Positions 16,411 to 25,937 of a DNA stretch of 64,000 nucleotides are shown one piece after another. Every line of letters begins with the position of its first letter. Position 1 is the first letter of the stretch. The notes under the pieces were generated by a model. The model was not told the origin of the DNA. It searched no databases and saw only the letters and a list, made by a program, of their open reading frames with translations. A program made the translations under genes and the position numbers. The DNA is taken from positions 241,360 to 305,359 of the forward strand of contig JBFLZW010000022.1 of the NCBI GenBank assembly GCA_040755755.1, written 5' to 3'. The DNA comes from a bacterium. GTDB lineage: Bacteria > SZUA-182 > DTGQ01.

Positions 16411-17176
16411 AATAACTCCTTTTTGATTCGGCCTCCACCTCGTCCGCATCGGTATAATGGGCGAATACTTCGTTCAGGGTTGCATCGCCGTTTCCACCGA
16501 TTGATGCCTTGAGATGGGCTGGCGTGCCGATGGCCACCACTTTGCCAAGGTGCATCACTGCTACCCGGCTGCACAGGGCGTCGGCTTCTTCCAGATAGTG
16601 AGTGGTCAGAAAAATGGTAGTGCCGTAATCGGCCATCAGTTGTTCGATATGTTTCCAGACCGCTTTGCGGGCCAGGGGATCAAGGCCCACGGTCGGCTCA
16701 TCCAGAAAAAGCAGCCGTGGCCGGTGCAGCAGGGACTGGGCTATTTCCATCCGCCTGATCATTCCCCCTGAGTAGGTGCGCACCAGTTTATCGGCAGCCT
16801 CGGAAAGCCCCATGAAGGAGAGGGCTTCCCGCACCCGATCTTTTCGCTCTGACCGGGGCAGATCGTAAAGCTTGGCAAAGATCAGAAGGTTCTCGTAGCC
16901 GGTCAGGGTGCCATCGGCAGACAGAATCTGCGGCACATACCCGATCATGCGCCGCACATCATGAGCGCGGCAGGCAAGATCGCATCCGGCCACCATGGCC
17001 GTGCCCGAAGTCGGCGGCAGCAGGGTAGTCAGCATCTTGATGGCCGTGCTCTTGCCTGCCCCGTTCGGACCAAGCAGTCCAAATACCTCGCCGGATTCCA
17101 CGCAAATGTTCAAGGCATCAACTGCCGTCATCTGGCCAAAGACGCGGGTAAGATTCCTGGTTTCCAGAACAGCCAT
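16367..17176 (-). CDS. ABC ATPase, daunorubicin-resistance type (DrrA-like)
   Basis: A 269-residue ATPase with Walker A GPNGAGKST, signature YSGGMIRRMEIAQ and Walker B LLFLDEPTVGLDP. The start at 17176 follows GGAGAT at 6 bases; longer in-frame starts lack this. First gene of the leftward efflux run. The C-terminus is short and basic and overlaps the permease gene, so it lacks the long regulatory extension of the other two ATPases in the run. Partner: the adjacent DrrB-like permease. Confidence 0.88.
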   Translation of the reverse strand: MAVLETRNLTRVFGQMTAVDALNICVESGEVFGLLGPNGAGKSTAIKMLTTLLPPTSGTAMVAGCDLACRAHDVRRMIGYVPQILSADGTLTGYENLLIFAKLYDLPRSERKDRVREALSFMGLSEAADKLVRTYSGGMIRRMEIAQSLLHRPRLLFLDEPTVGLDPLARKAVWKHIEQLMADYGTTIFLTTHYLEEADALCSRVAVMHLGKVVAIGTPAHLKASIGGNGDATLNEVFAHYTDADEVEAESKRSYCETSRTRTTARRLG

Positions 17177-17433
17177 TGTTATCTCCATACTATACTGCCC
17201 GGCTCCATATTCATTCACTTCGATCTCCGGGCATGGTGAGCCCTGGAGAATCCGGGCAGTGAGCTTGTGAATAAGCATTCACAATATAAACGAGAAAAAA
17301 GGTCTTGTCAAGAGGAAAGAAATGCTGAAAAATAGGGGGAGCGGTTGGCCTGTGTACTTGCACATCAACCGGTACACGGCATGAGGAGAGTAAAAATTTT
17401 ATACCGTCAAGGTTAGAAAGGAGGATTTTGGGT

Positions 17434-18627
17434 ATGGCAATACAGCAATTGACTGAAGGTGTTTATTGGGTTGGAGTTGTAGACTGGGCACTGAGGCATT
17501 TTCACGGGCATGAGCTTTCGACGCACCGGGGCTCGACCTATAACGCCTATCTCATTGTCGATCAGAAAGTCGTGCTGGTGGATACCGTATGGGGTCCCTT
17601 CCAGGAGCAGTTGATCGAGAACATCAGCCGGATTATCGATCCGGCTAAAATCGACATCATAGTGGCCAATCATGCCGAGGTTGATCATTCGGGAGGACTT
17701 CCAGCGGTCGTGCGGCATGCTCCGAATGCCCTGGTCGTGGTCTCACCGCGGGGCGCGGAAAGCATTGAAGGGCACTATCACCAGCCGTGGAATTTCAAGA
17801 TAGTAAAAACGGGTGACAGAATCAATATCGGCAGCAGCGATCTCGTCTTCATCGAAGCCCCGATGCTTCACTGGCCGGACAGCATGTTCACCTATCTGAC
17901 CGGCAGGAACGTTCTCATGCCCAATGATGCTTTCGGCCAGCATTATGCGACCGGCTTCCGGTATAACGATGAAGTGGATCAGGAGGAGCTTTTCGAGGAA
18001 GCTCTGAAATATTATGCCAATATTCTGACTCCATTCAGCAAGCTGGTCACCAAAAAGATCGACGAGGTTCTGGCCCTGAACCTGCCTGTTGACATCATCG
18101 CTCCCAGCCACGGGGTTATCTGGCGCAAGGATCCGGTCCAGATCGTCAGGAAGTACCAGGAGTGGGCTGCCCAGGTTCCCCAAAAGAGTGCGGTCATTCT
18201 TTATGACACCATGTGGGAAGGCACCCGGAAAATGGCCGAGGCCATTGGTGAGGGCCTGGCTGATGCGGATGTCCCTTACAAGCTGTTTCATATGGCGGTC
18301 ACGGACCGCAATGATGTTATCGCCGAAATCTTCAAGACCAGGGCGGTTATCATCGGATCACCGACCCTGAATAACGGCCTTCTGCCAACCATCACCCCCA
18401 TTCTGGAAGACCTTAAGGGCCTGAAGTTCCAAAACAAGATCGGCGCAGCCTTCGGGACCTATGGCTGGAGCGGAGAGGCGGTTAAACTCATCGAAGAGCA
18501 CTTGAACCACTGCCGAATTCCGGTGGCTGTCCAGGGCGTACTGGCTAAATGGCAGCCCAAGGAACCTGAGCTGGCTGCCTGCAAAAATCTTGGGCGCACC
18601 ATGGCCGCTGCCATCAGGGAGGGATGA
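17434..18627 (+). CDS. flavodiiron protein (FprA/ROO family)
   Basis: A 397-residue protein. The N-terminal metallo-beta-lactamase-like domain carries the diiron ligand motif HAEVDH (His80, Glu82, Asp84, His85), with further His and Asp ligands in 'MLHWPDSM' and 'PNDAFGQH'. The C-terminal flavodoxin domain (about 250-395) begins 'ILYDTMWEGTRKMAEAI' for FMN binding. Flavodiiron proteins reduce O2 to water or NO to N2O in the cytoplasm of anaerobes, using rubredoxin or similar donors. The ATG at 17434, 10 bases after AGGAGG, is preferred over a TTG 6 bases earlier. Divergent from the efflux run; no rubredoxin gene is adjacent. Confidence 0.93.
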   Translation: MAIQQLTEGVYWVGVVDWALRHFHGHELSTHRGSTYNAYLIVDQKVVLVDTVWGPFQEQLIENISRIIDPAKIDIIVANHAEVDHSGGLPAVVRHAPNALVVVSPRGAESIEGHYHQPWNFKIVKTGDRINIGSSDLVFIEAPMLHWPDSMFTYLTGRNVLMPNDAFGQHYATGFRYNDEVDQEELFEEALKYYANILTPFSKLVTKKIDEVLALNLPVDIIAPSHGVIWRKDPVQIVRKYQEWAAQVPQKSAVILYDTMWEGTRKMAEAIGEGLADADVPYKLFHMAVTDRNDVIAEIFKTRAVIIGSPTLNNGLLPTITPILEDLKGLKFQNKIGAAFGTYGWSGEAVKLIEEHLNHCRIPVAVQGVLAKWQPKEPELAACKNLGRTMAAAIREG

Positions 18628-18635
18628 CCGCCTAA

Positions 18636-18702
18636 CCGCAAAGCTCACCAGGGCAGCACGAGGGTATCAGACTGGCAGCTATCCTCCTGGTGAGCTTTGC
18701 GG
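18636..18702 (+). terminator. 17-bp inverted repeat after the flavodiiron gene
   Basis: CCGCAAAGCTCACCAGG (18636-18652) and its exact complement (18686-18702) enclose 33 bases, starting 9 bases past the stop codon. The stem is long enough to terminate or stabilise the transcript, but no clear T run follows. The remainder to 18853 is low-complexity 'gtgcctttc' repeats with no gene. Confidence 0.5.
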
Positions 18703-18853
18703 GCTTCCGGTAACCTTTTCCTTGAGTGCCTTTCTTTGAGTGCCTTTCCTTGTGTACTTTTCCTTATTGCGCCATAGCCCCGGAAACCATGAACTAACTT
18801 TTCGGGAGTGGAGGACAGCTATCCCCCCATGAGAAAGGCAACGACTACATGTA

Positions 18854-18910
18854 GGGTGGGGCCGCTTTTTTGTCCCACCAAATACCGCACGCGATCTCTT
18901 TGCCGAGCCT
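18854..18910. repeat. 57-base dispersed repeat, copy A
   Basis: Matches copy B at 34717-34773 at 53 of 57 positions, in the same orientation. It contains a GGTGGG/CCCACC stem around a T-rich loop, then 'aaataccgcacgcgatctc'. It lies in a 320-base gap and just upstream of a hypothetical gene. Confidence 0.8.
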
Positions 18911-18950
18911 ATAATATTGTTATCAAAAATCAAAAAAGTATAAAATAATA

Positions 18951-19298
18951 TTGAAATTTAAACTAAACAATAGTAAGTTATACTGTGAAGGGATACGGGT
19001 TCCAATAAATGAGGATTACTATAATCCCGATCATTTAAAGAGGTTGTTTACTATCATATTCCATGAGCCTGAAAGACAGGGTATTGATGATTGTAAGACT
19101 ATACGGGACGTACGTAAATGCTACTTCGAAATAACATTGAATTTCATGGGATTTCTCCATGACAGGAAAAATAAAGACTGGCTGGCAGCAGAATTCTATC
19201 GGAGTTTGGCCAATGATTATCTCGTTCATGTTACCCCAAAAACGGAAAAAAGCCCGGGGAAGCATTTATCTTTTCAAAAGATAAAATTGACGAGATGA
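18951..19298 (+). CDS. hypothetical 115-residue protein
   Basis: An open frame starting with TTG and lacking a clear ribosome site, encoding a basic, aromatic-rich soluble protein without signal peptide or membrane segment. No family recognised. Its base composition (AT-rich) differs from the efflux genes and resembles the neighbouring methyltransferase, so both may have arrived by transfer. It ends 41 bases from the convergent methyltransferase gene. Could be a remnant of a restriction-system partner, but nothing in the sequence shows a nuclease motif. Confidence 0.4.
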   Translation: MKFKLNNSKLYCEGIRVPINEDYYNPDHLKRLFTIIFHEPERQGIDDCKTIRDVRKCYFEITLNFMGFLHDRKNKDWLAAEFYRSLANDYLVHVTPKTEKSPGKHLSFQKIKLTR

Positions 19299-19339
19299 TT
19301 GTCAGAACCTGTACAAGTTTATTGATGGATTTGTTCTGG

Positions 19340-20983
19340 TCAACGACAGTCACCCTCTGAATCGAAAAGAAGCATTTGTCTCGACTGATTGACAGACACT
19401 TTTGGCATAGCCGCTAAGATGCTATGAGCTGGTACATTTGCCAGTTCTTTCGGTTCGATCTTATGAAGTCCGCCTCCATAAACACGCCCCTTGCTCATTA
19501 ATATATCGGGTGAGATTTCGTTGAGGGCCTTCCATACAGCTTTGAATAGTTCCAGGTTGCTCCCAAGCTCTTTTGCGAGCATTGGCTTTGGATATAACAT
19601 GAGATACACATTGAGTACGGTAGCCTTAGAATGATTCAGAATAAAACGGAATGGATTACCGTTTTTTACTGATTGGCGACCCATATAGGTACAGAGAAAG
19701 GGTGCGGGAGGGCGGTTTTCTTGAGAGAACCAGGGATACCTATGCCTGCATAAGTAGCGATTATGAATACCTTTCTCTCTGCCGATTTGCAGGTATTCCC
19801 ATAATGATGGGTAGTTTGCCTTTATATCGCTTTCTGGCCGATTGCAAGCCAATAAGAATAGTTGCTGAGCAGGGACAGGATCCCCATCGTCATCAGCTTC
19901 AATTTCATCCGTTAATAAATATCGGGGACCGGGTAATACCGGTATAAGAAACTCTGATGGTAGTTTATACTTCAAGGTCTGCTCTCGGGTAAGTACGAAG
20001 AACTTGTTTGCCCCTGTAGCTAAACCGCGTTTAATTGTAAACAAATCCGATAATCTGATCTGAGGAGAAACAGTTTTTACAGGAGAGGTAAAAAACGCAT
20101 TAGTGCAACCAGGTGTTTTGGGGAAGTCAGTCCACTTTTTTGATTGATTAAGTGCTTTCAGTGGAATACGATGAGATATCTCCGGCTTTGCGAGCGTACC
20201 ACCATAGCTAAAATCAACCACATGCTCCGCAGGTGCTTTTCCTTTTCTATACCAGATTACGGATGAGGATACATATGCATCTTGAAATTGTACATCGTCA
20301 GGATTAAAGCAATGAATCTGCAGGAGGGTTACTTGCGATGAGAGATATTGTTTAATCTGGCTCCCATAATTGACATCCATAAACTCGCTTGGGATCAACC
20401 ATCCGGCCAGACCACTATTTGCCAGCCAGTTATGCGAAATTAAAATGAAGTAGCAGTATAGCCCAGCCAAGCCACTCATTTTCAAACCAGTTATCTGCTT
20501 ACTGACCATCTGTAATCGTAATTTTTCATCGATAGGCAAGTGATGATGCCGCACATAGGGAGGATTACAGATAAGCAGGTTGGCTCTCCTATCATCCGAA
20601 TCCGGTGCTTTTACCCTGGTAAAGTCTCCTATGTTGAGCTGTAATGGTGTATCAGCCCAGAGCCTTGCCGCCTCCTGCCCATAGTGGAGGTCAATTTCAT
20701 AACCCCAGGCTTGAGCTATCTGTGATAACGGCCATGAGCGTAATAAAGCAGCATAAAACGAGCCTGTGCCAAAAGCAGGGTCAAGAAAACGGATTTGCTG
20801 ATGTGGGGGCATCATTGTTTTGGCATATTCCAGTATATCTGTTGCCAGTATTGTTGGAGTGGCAAATTGACCTAGTTTGTTCCGTTCAGTCTGTGTTCTT
20901 TTGGAATCCAATTGATATTGAGCTGCAATCCGCTGCTTTTCAATGGGATCGTCTACGAAAGGAATTTCATTGGTTATGGCCAT
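19340..20983 (-). CDS. N6-adenine DNA methyltransferase (restriction-modification type)
   Basis: A 547-residue protein with the gamma-class amino-methyltransferase order: 'KLGQFATP' (residues 37-43), AdoMet-binding motif I DPAFGTGSF (68-76), catalytic motif IV NPPY (140-143), then about 350 residues of target recognition domain. The FATP start and NPPY motif identify an N6-adenine methylase of the Eco57I/XhoI-like type. No restriction endonuclease gene is recognisable on either side. It is divergent from the DUF6079-type ATPase with a 260-base gap, a combination suggestive of a BREX-like or other defence locus, though no PglZ or other BREX marker is present. Confidence 0.85.
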   Translation of the reverse strand: MAITNEIPFVDDPIEKQRIAAQYQLDSKRTQTERNKLGQFATPTILATDILEYAKTMMPPHQQIRFLDPAFGTGSFYAALLRSWPLSQIAQAWGYEIDLHYGQEAARLWADTPLQLNIGDFTRVKAPDSDDRRANLLICNPPYVRHHHLPIDEKLRLQMVSKQITGLKMSGLAGLYCYFILISHNWLANSGLAGWLIPSEFMDVNYGSQIKQYLSSQVTLLQIHCFNPDDVQFQDAYVSSSVIWYRKGKAPAEHVVDFSYGGTLAKPEISHRIPLKALNQSKKWTDFPKTPGCTNAFFTSPVKTVSPQIRLSDLFTIKRGLATGANKFFVLTREQTLKYKLPSEFLIPVLPGPRYLLTDEIEADDDGDPVPAQQLFLLACNRPESDIKANYPSLWEYLQIGREKGIHNRYLCRHRYPWFSQENRPPAPFLCTYMGRQSVKNGNPFRFILNHSKATVLNVYLMLYPKPMLAKELGSNLELFKAVWKALNEISPDILMSKGRVYGGGLHKIEPKELANVPAHSILAAMPKVSVNQSRQMLLFDSEGDCR

Positions 20984-21243
20984 AACTTATATTCCCATTT
21001 CCGCCAGGTCATCGATATAGTATACTACGCTGTGTTAAGTTTATTCAATCTTTTCTTCATGATCAAGATGAGGTACGAAAATCTGAAAGTATGAGGCTAT
21101 CTTTCATGTCCACCCTAATCTCTTTGTGCTTTTCCTGCTCTTTTTTTCTTTGTACTTCAGCCATCTTTATGATAAATTTATTAAATTGACCTAAAAAGCA
21201 AAGTTTCACCCTTTTTCGCTCCACAGGAAGGAATAAAAAAGCT

Positions 21244-24200
21244 ATGCCGAAAATCAAGGATCTGATCCGGGTACCTGAAATCAGGACCGTGATCAGGCTG
21301 TCGGATGTTTATGATCAGGATCTTCGAAGGTCCATATTTCAAAATTTTGTCCTGACCAGGGAAGCGGCGGATATTCTCCAGAGCCTCCTGGCCTCGGTCC
21401 GGCAGGGGAGGGGGGAAGGGGCTTTTATTCAGGGCCACTTCGGTTCGGGGAAATCTCACCTGCTCAGCATCCTGAGCCTGCTGTTTCAGGAAAGCGATGC
21501 CTGGCTGCCCATCCTGGAGCAGAAGGCGGCTTTTCAGGAATACGCCGAGGCGCTGAGGAAAGAGCGCTATCTGGTGCTCGATATCTCGCTGGTGGCCAGC
21601 CGCACCACGGAGTCTCTGGAGGAGATCGTGCTCCGCCACCTCGATCGCAGGATTCATGGCCTGTTCGGCGAGAACCTGACCTTTCACGATCCGCAGAAGT
21701 TTGTGGCTGACATGAAGCTTTTGATCTCGCAGCACTACAGCAGCGAGTGGGAGGAATTCAGCCGGAAAAAAGGCGTCTCGCTTACAGACATTTCTCCTGA
21801 TCTTCCGGAATCCGTAGCCCTGATTCACCGCTTTCTGGCCAGGATCAATCTGCCCTATCACCTGCGGTTCCACCGCCTCGAGGCTTTCAATCGTCTGGGG
21901 AAGCTTTTTGAGCAGCACCGTATTTGCGGTCTGATCATTCTCCTGGACGAGTTATCCGAATTCCTCAACTCCAAAAAGGAAGAGCCGGGTTTTCATGAAG
22001 ATATCCGCTTCCTGCAATTTCTGGCCGAGGGGCTTCCCGCTGCCGCCGATGTTCCTGCCCTGTACCCGATCTGGGTAGTGGGCACGGTTCAGGAATACAT
22101 CGAAGATACGGCCCAACTGCCCCAGGATCTGTTCAACAAGATCAGGGACCGCTATCCCCTTCGCCTCTCTCTGACCGGCACTCACATCGAGGAGCTCATC
22201 AGCAGCAGGCTGATCCAGAAAAATCCGGGAAGTCAGGAAGTTATCAGCGCTCTCTATCAGGAATACAAGCAGGCCTTCACCACCCTGCCCATTAGTGCAG
22301 AGCGCTTCCTGCGGCTCTATCCGGTGCATCCGGCAACCATCGATCTTCTGGACGATCTCAAGTCCCTGTTCTCCCAGCAGCGCGGAGTGGTGGACTTCAT
22401 CTACCATCAGGTCAGGGGCGGTCCTGCCGCTTCCCAGCCCGGTATTCTGGAGGAGGAGGCGGATTTTCTGCTCACTGCGGACAGGATATTCGATCACTTC
22501 CTGCCCCGCATCCAGGGACGGGTGGAAACAAACCCCTACGTCAGAACGGTCTTCAAGTACTACACCAACGAGATGGCCAGGATCCTGCCGGATGAAGAGC
22601 AGCAGGCCATTGGTTTTCGCCTCATCAAGATCCTGATCCTTCTGGCCATCTGTCCGGTGAAAAAAAAGTATACTGCATATCAGCTTGCCGAAACCCTGCT
22701 TCACAAGGTGACCGGCCTTGAGTCTTCCATAAACTATGAATATATCCGGGAGATACTCGATCAGCTCTATCAGAAGGGCGCTTACCTGAAGCTGGTGGAC
22801 AAGGGGGCGACACCGGCAGAGGATGTTCTGGCCATAGACCTTGAGGCGGATTTTCAACTGGTGGTAGCCAATAAGATCGAGAGCATGAAGCAGAGTGTAA
22901 CCAGGGAGGATGCCCGCATCTTCTACCACCTTGGCCAGTCGGTGGATCTGATCCATCTGCCCCTGAGCCGTTTCATCAGCCAGGAAAGCTGGCCGCAGAC
23001 CTTCAAGTGGCAGAACACCGGCCGTGAGGGCCGTATTGCCCTTGCCCGGCTCGATGAATTTCCACGGGAGGAGTTTCAGGATATCCTTCGGGCGCTTCAG
23101 CAGACCGAGCTTGATTTTGCCCTCCTGATCGGTCCGAGCCTTGGTTCGGAAACTCAGCGGGAGGCGGTTTTCGAGCATCTGGCACCGATCATCCCGCCAG
23201 CCCTCAAGCCCGTGGTTTTCTTCTGGCTGCCCGCCGAGGTCGGGGACAGGGAATTCATGCGGCTTGCTCTGTGCCATCAACTGCTGCGGGACAAATATTC
23301 CTCCGACCACACCGAGCTGGGGAGGCAGATTCATCAATACCTCGAAGGACAGGTCGAGGCCAATCAGAGCAGGATCAAAGAGGAATTCACCCGCGCCTAT
23401 TTCAGCGGAACGATTGTCGATGGCTATCTCAAGCCGGTCGTGGACCTTGGCTCCCTTGGCACCCTCGCCTTCACCCGGCTTCTCGACACCCTGATCGCCC
23501 AGGGCCTGAACAGCCGGTTCCCCCGGCACAAGTCGATCGCTCCGGGTCTTGAGTATGTTCAGCGGGGGATTATTCAAGAGGCCATCGACACCTTTCTGAC
23601 CAGGGGGGAGATCATCTTCGGCTATCAGGAGCAGCAGGGAGTCCGTGCCCTGATCGAGGGTTTTCTGCGGCCTATGGACCTTGCGGTACGCACCACCAGC
23701 GGCTTTCGCCTGCGCCTGGATTCCCGGAAAAACGCTCTCATCGCCCATGTTCTCTCCCTCATCCAGAGCGATCAGGAGCCGTTTGACCGGCTCTACTGGC
23801 TGCTGCGAAAAGGTGAGTGGGGCCTGACCCGTCTTCAGTTCGAGCTTCTTTCGCTCTCCCTGATCTTCGGAGGGCTTCTGACACCTTACAGTGGCCAGAA
23901 GCGAAAGCCGCTCGATCAGGTTACCATCTACAATCTGGACAAGATTACCGCCGTGGGCAAGGGCGAGTTGATTCAGCCGGAACTGCAGTCCCTGCTGCCG
24001 GAGCTTCCCTTTTTACCCAAAAAGCTCCAGGGAGAATATTCCCTGCCTCTCCAGGAGGAAACCTGGGATTTTTTGCGCAAATTCAAGGAAGAGGAAGAGG
24101 AAAACATCCTGATCGCCTCATCCCGGCTGTCCAGACTGGAGAATGGCCGCGAGTTTTCCGGCCTTGGCCGTGAGGGGCTCGATCGGGCCCGGAAGGTTCT

Positions 24201-25242
24201 TGGCGGTGTAGCCAGGCTGTGGGCAAACCTCGACCCCGGATTTTCCGCCAGGCAGGGGCTTTCGCAGTTCCTCGACCAGTACCGCAAGTCGCCGGAGCAT
24301 GGGCAGGACTATAAATTATGGTCCGGTCTGCAAACCATTCTGTTGAAGAAATATGACCGTCTGGTGTTCATCTATCACTATGTCACCCATCCGGGGCTGG
24401 CAGTTCCCGAAGATCAGCCTGATCTTTCCACCCTGCACCGGGAGATCCTGGACCTTCTGGCCAATACCTATCTTTTCTTTTCCGAGAGCTGCTTTGCGGA
24501 CCTTGAGGCCGGATTCGACCGCTTCTGCGAAAAGTACCGGCTGGCCTACCAGAAGGGACACCAGGATTTTTCTTTACCCGGCCTGTTTGCGCCCTACGAG
24601 GAGATCAGGTGCTGTCGTCACTATAGCATTCTGAAGCGGCTTTCCCGGATCAGCTTCATCTCGGTCAAAGACGACCCCGGCAGGGTTGACCGGATCCTGG
24701 CTGCTGTCTTGAGCCGGCGATGCGCACGCGATCCCCACGATCAGCTTGAGACAACTCCTGTCTGCTCCTGCGGCTACAGGCTTGGCCAGCGGCCTGATTT
24801 ACCCCCGGTGACCGAGATCGGGTCATTGCTGGAGCAAGGCATCAGCCAGTACCTCGAAGCCTTTCAGGAGGAGGGATACCGGCAGCGGATCATCCCCTAT
24901 ACCCTGACCCTGGAAGAGATCGGACGGCGGGCCGAAGCGGAACAAATCCGGCAATTACTGGACCTTGGCCGGGAGAATAGCGGACCACGGGGAGTCGCCG
25001 GACTCCTTGACCGCCTGGATGAGCTTCTTTCAGATCAGGTCATCGAAGCCCTGAATGAAGCCTTCCTCGGCAAGGTAAGCGTAGTCCGCCGCAACCTTGA
25101 TCAGTTGTACGAAAACCTGATCGACCGCCAGTTCCCGCTGGAAAAGCTGCAAGACCTTTTCCGGGAGTGGATCATGGGAGGCGAACGGCTGGAGGGGCAG
25201 ACATACATCAGGATCACCGGGAGCAGGGGAGGGGATTTATAG
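21244..25242 (+). CDS. very large P-loop ATPase, DUF6079 type (BrxC/PglY-like)
   Basis: A 1332-residue cytoplasmic protein. The N-terminus (MPKIKDLIRVPEIRTVIRL) leads to Walker A GHFGSGKSH (64-72) and a Walker B-like LIILLDELSEF near 228-238. A long helical middle follows, then a Cys cluster (about 1160-1178, with CSCG) near the C-terminus. This matches DUF6079 proteins, relatives of the BREX ATPases BrxC/PglY that occur in phage-defence islands. AGGAAGGA precedes the ATG. The next gene downstream is a broken MNT nucleotidyltransferase. High similarity in layout, moderate certainty on the exact family; no biochemical role is established for it. Confidence 0.65.
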   Translation: MPKIKDLIRVPEIRTVIRLSDVYDQDLRRSIFQNFVLTREAADILQSLLASVRQGRGEGAFIQGHFGSGKSHLLSILSLLFQESDAWLPILEQKAAFQEYAEALRKERYLVLDISLVASRTTESLEEIVLRHLDRRIHGLFGENLTFHDPQKFVADMKLLISQHYSSEWEEFSRKKGVSLTDISPDLPESVALIHRFLARINLPYHLRFHRLEAFNRLGKLFEQHRICGLIILLDELSEFLNSKKEEPGFHEDIRFLQFLAEGLPAAADVPALYPIWVVGTVQEYIEDTAQLPQDLFNKIRDRYPLRLSLTGTHIEELISSRLIQKNPGSQEVISALYQEYKQAFTTLPISAERFLRLYPVHPATIDLLDDLKSLFSQQRGVVDFIYHQVRGGPAASQPGILEEEADFLLTADRIFDHFLPRIQGRVETNPYVRTVFKYYTNEMARILPDEEQQAIGFRLIKILILLAICPVKKKYTAYQLAETLLHKVTGLESSINYEYIREILDQLYQKGAYLKLVDKGATPAEDVLAIDLEADFQLVVANKIESMKQSVTREDARIFYHLGQSVDLIHLPLSRFISQESWPQTFKWQNTGREGRIALARLDEFPREEFQDILRALQQTELDFALLIGPSLGSETQREAVFEHLAPIIPPALKPVVFFWLPAEVGDREFMRLALCHQLLRDKYSSDHTELGRQIHQYLEGQVEANQSRIKEEFTRAYFSGTIVDGYLKPVVDLGSLGTLAFTRLLDTLIAQGLNSRFPRHKSIAPGLEYVQRGIIQEAIDTFLTRGEIIFGYQEQQGVRALIEGFLRPMDLAVRTTSGFRLRLDSRKNALIAHVLSLIQSDQEPFDRLYWLLRKGEWGLTRLQFELLSLSLIFGGLLTPYSGQKRKPLDQVTIYNLDKITAVGKGELIQPELQSLLPELPFLPKKLQGEYSLPLQEETWDFLRKFKEEEEENILIASSRLSRLENGREFSGLGREGLDRARKVLGGVARLWANLDPGFSARQGLSQFLDQYRKSPEHGQDYKLWSGLQTILLKKYDRLVFIYHYVTHPGLAVPEDQPDLSTLHREILDLLANTYLFFSESCFADLEAGFDRFCEKYRLAYQKGHQDFSLPGLFAPYEEIRCCRHYSILKRLSRISFISVKDDPGRVDRILAAVLSRRCARDPHDQLETTPVCSCGYRLGQRPDLPPVTEIGSLLEQGISQYLEAFQEEGYRQRIIPYTLTLEEIGRRAEAEQIRQLLDLGRENSGPRGVAGLLDRLDELLSDQVIEALNEAFLGKVSVVRRNLDQLYENLIDRQFPLEKLQDLFREWIMGGERLEGQTYIRITGSRGGDL

Positions 25243-25244
25243 CC

Positions 25245-25569
25245 ATGATTAACGAAAAATTACTCCAAGGTGATCAGGCTTTGGCTGAAAATGGTCAGAA
25301 GGCTGGTGGCTGCATTTTCACCGGAGCGGATTTATCTTTTCGGCTCGCGGGCACGCGAAGAACAAAGGACTGACAGTGATTATGATCTCATGATGATTAT
25401 CCCGGCATCCTCTCTGCCCAGGTATCAATGAGAGCAAAAAGCTTTCCGGGCACTGTGCGGCCCTGGTGTTTCCAAGGAAGTGATTGTGCTCACCCGAAAT
25501 GAATCTGACTCCAGGCGCTCTGTTGTTTGTTCGCTTCCGGCTACTGTCGAGCGGGAAAGGTACCTATGA
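25245..25569 (+). pseudogene. broken MNT-domain nucleotidyltransferase
   Basis: An ATG at 25245 opens 'MINEKLLQ', then the frame shifts near 25268 to the +1 frame. That frame reads RLVAAFSPERIYLFGSRARE and SDYDLMMIIP, the MNT nucleotidyltransferase core (GSRAR and DxD motifs). A TGA at 25429-25431 interrupts it, and the same frame then continues 'EQKAFRALCGPGVSKEVIV' to a stop at 25567-25569. The TGA sits where an Arg codon is likely (CGA to TGA). Such proteins are usually MNT antitoxins paired with HEPN toxins; no HEPN gene follows. It begins 2 bases after the large ATPase gene. Confidence 0.8.
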
Positions 25570-25937
25570 GTTAAATCAATAGGTTTCTCCAATACACCAT
25601 AAGGTGACAGAAAAACCTATCCATTACAAGGCCCTTCCAGGGCCAATAAACATGCCACCGCCTCTGGCGGTGGTAGTTGACTGATTTGCTGTTCTATTGA
25701 CAGCAAGAATAAATTAATATACAATAAAGAGCTTTTTTACAGGTGAAAATTGCCAGGAGCCTGGGCATATCAAATGTTCCTCATCCCTGCAGCAATTTCG
25801 GATGTTCCCCATGTCCCTTTTCTCAATGAGGAGGGTGAAAATAACCATCACCCCCACCCAGCCTCCCCCCTCAAGGGGGAAGAGAATAGTGGATGCTCCC
25901 ATACAAGATGGGGAACATCTGGGCAATTTTCCCTTGC
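25570..25937. other. gene-free stretch with two compact hairpins
   Basis: Contains GGCCCT-tcc-AGGGCC (25630-25644) and CCACCGCC-tct-GGCGGTGG (about 25655-25673), 10 bases apart, then a C-rich tract with CCCCCT/AGGGGG (about 25865-25880). The paired hairpins resemble ends of IS200/IS605-type elements or REP-like elements, but no transposase is present. Nothing coding seen. Confidence 0.5.

Noticed and set aside
21952-23748. Long open frame (598 codons) on the minus strand inside the 1332-residue ATPase gene
   Set aside because: It is fully antisense to a gene with clear P-loop motifs, has no ribosome site, and its translation shows no recognisable family.
25630-25673. Paired hairpins as ends of an IS200/IS605 element
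   Set aside because: No transposase, guide sequence or second end found within several kilobases; kept only as hairpins.
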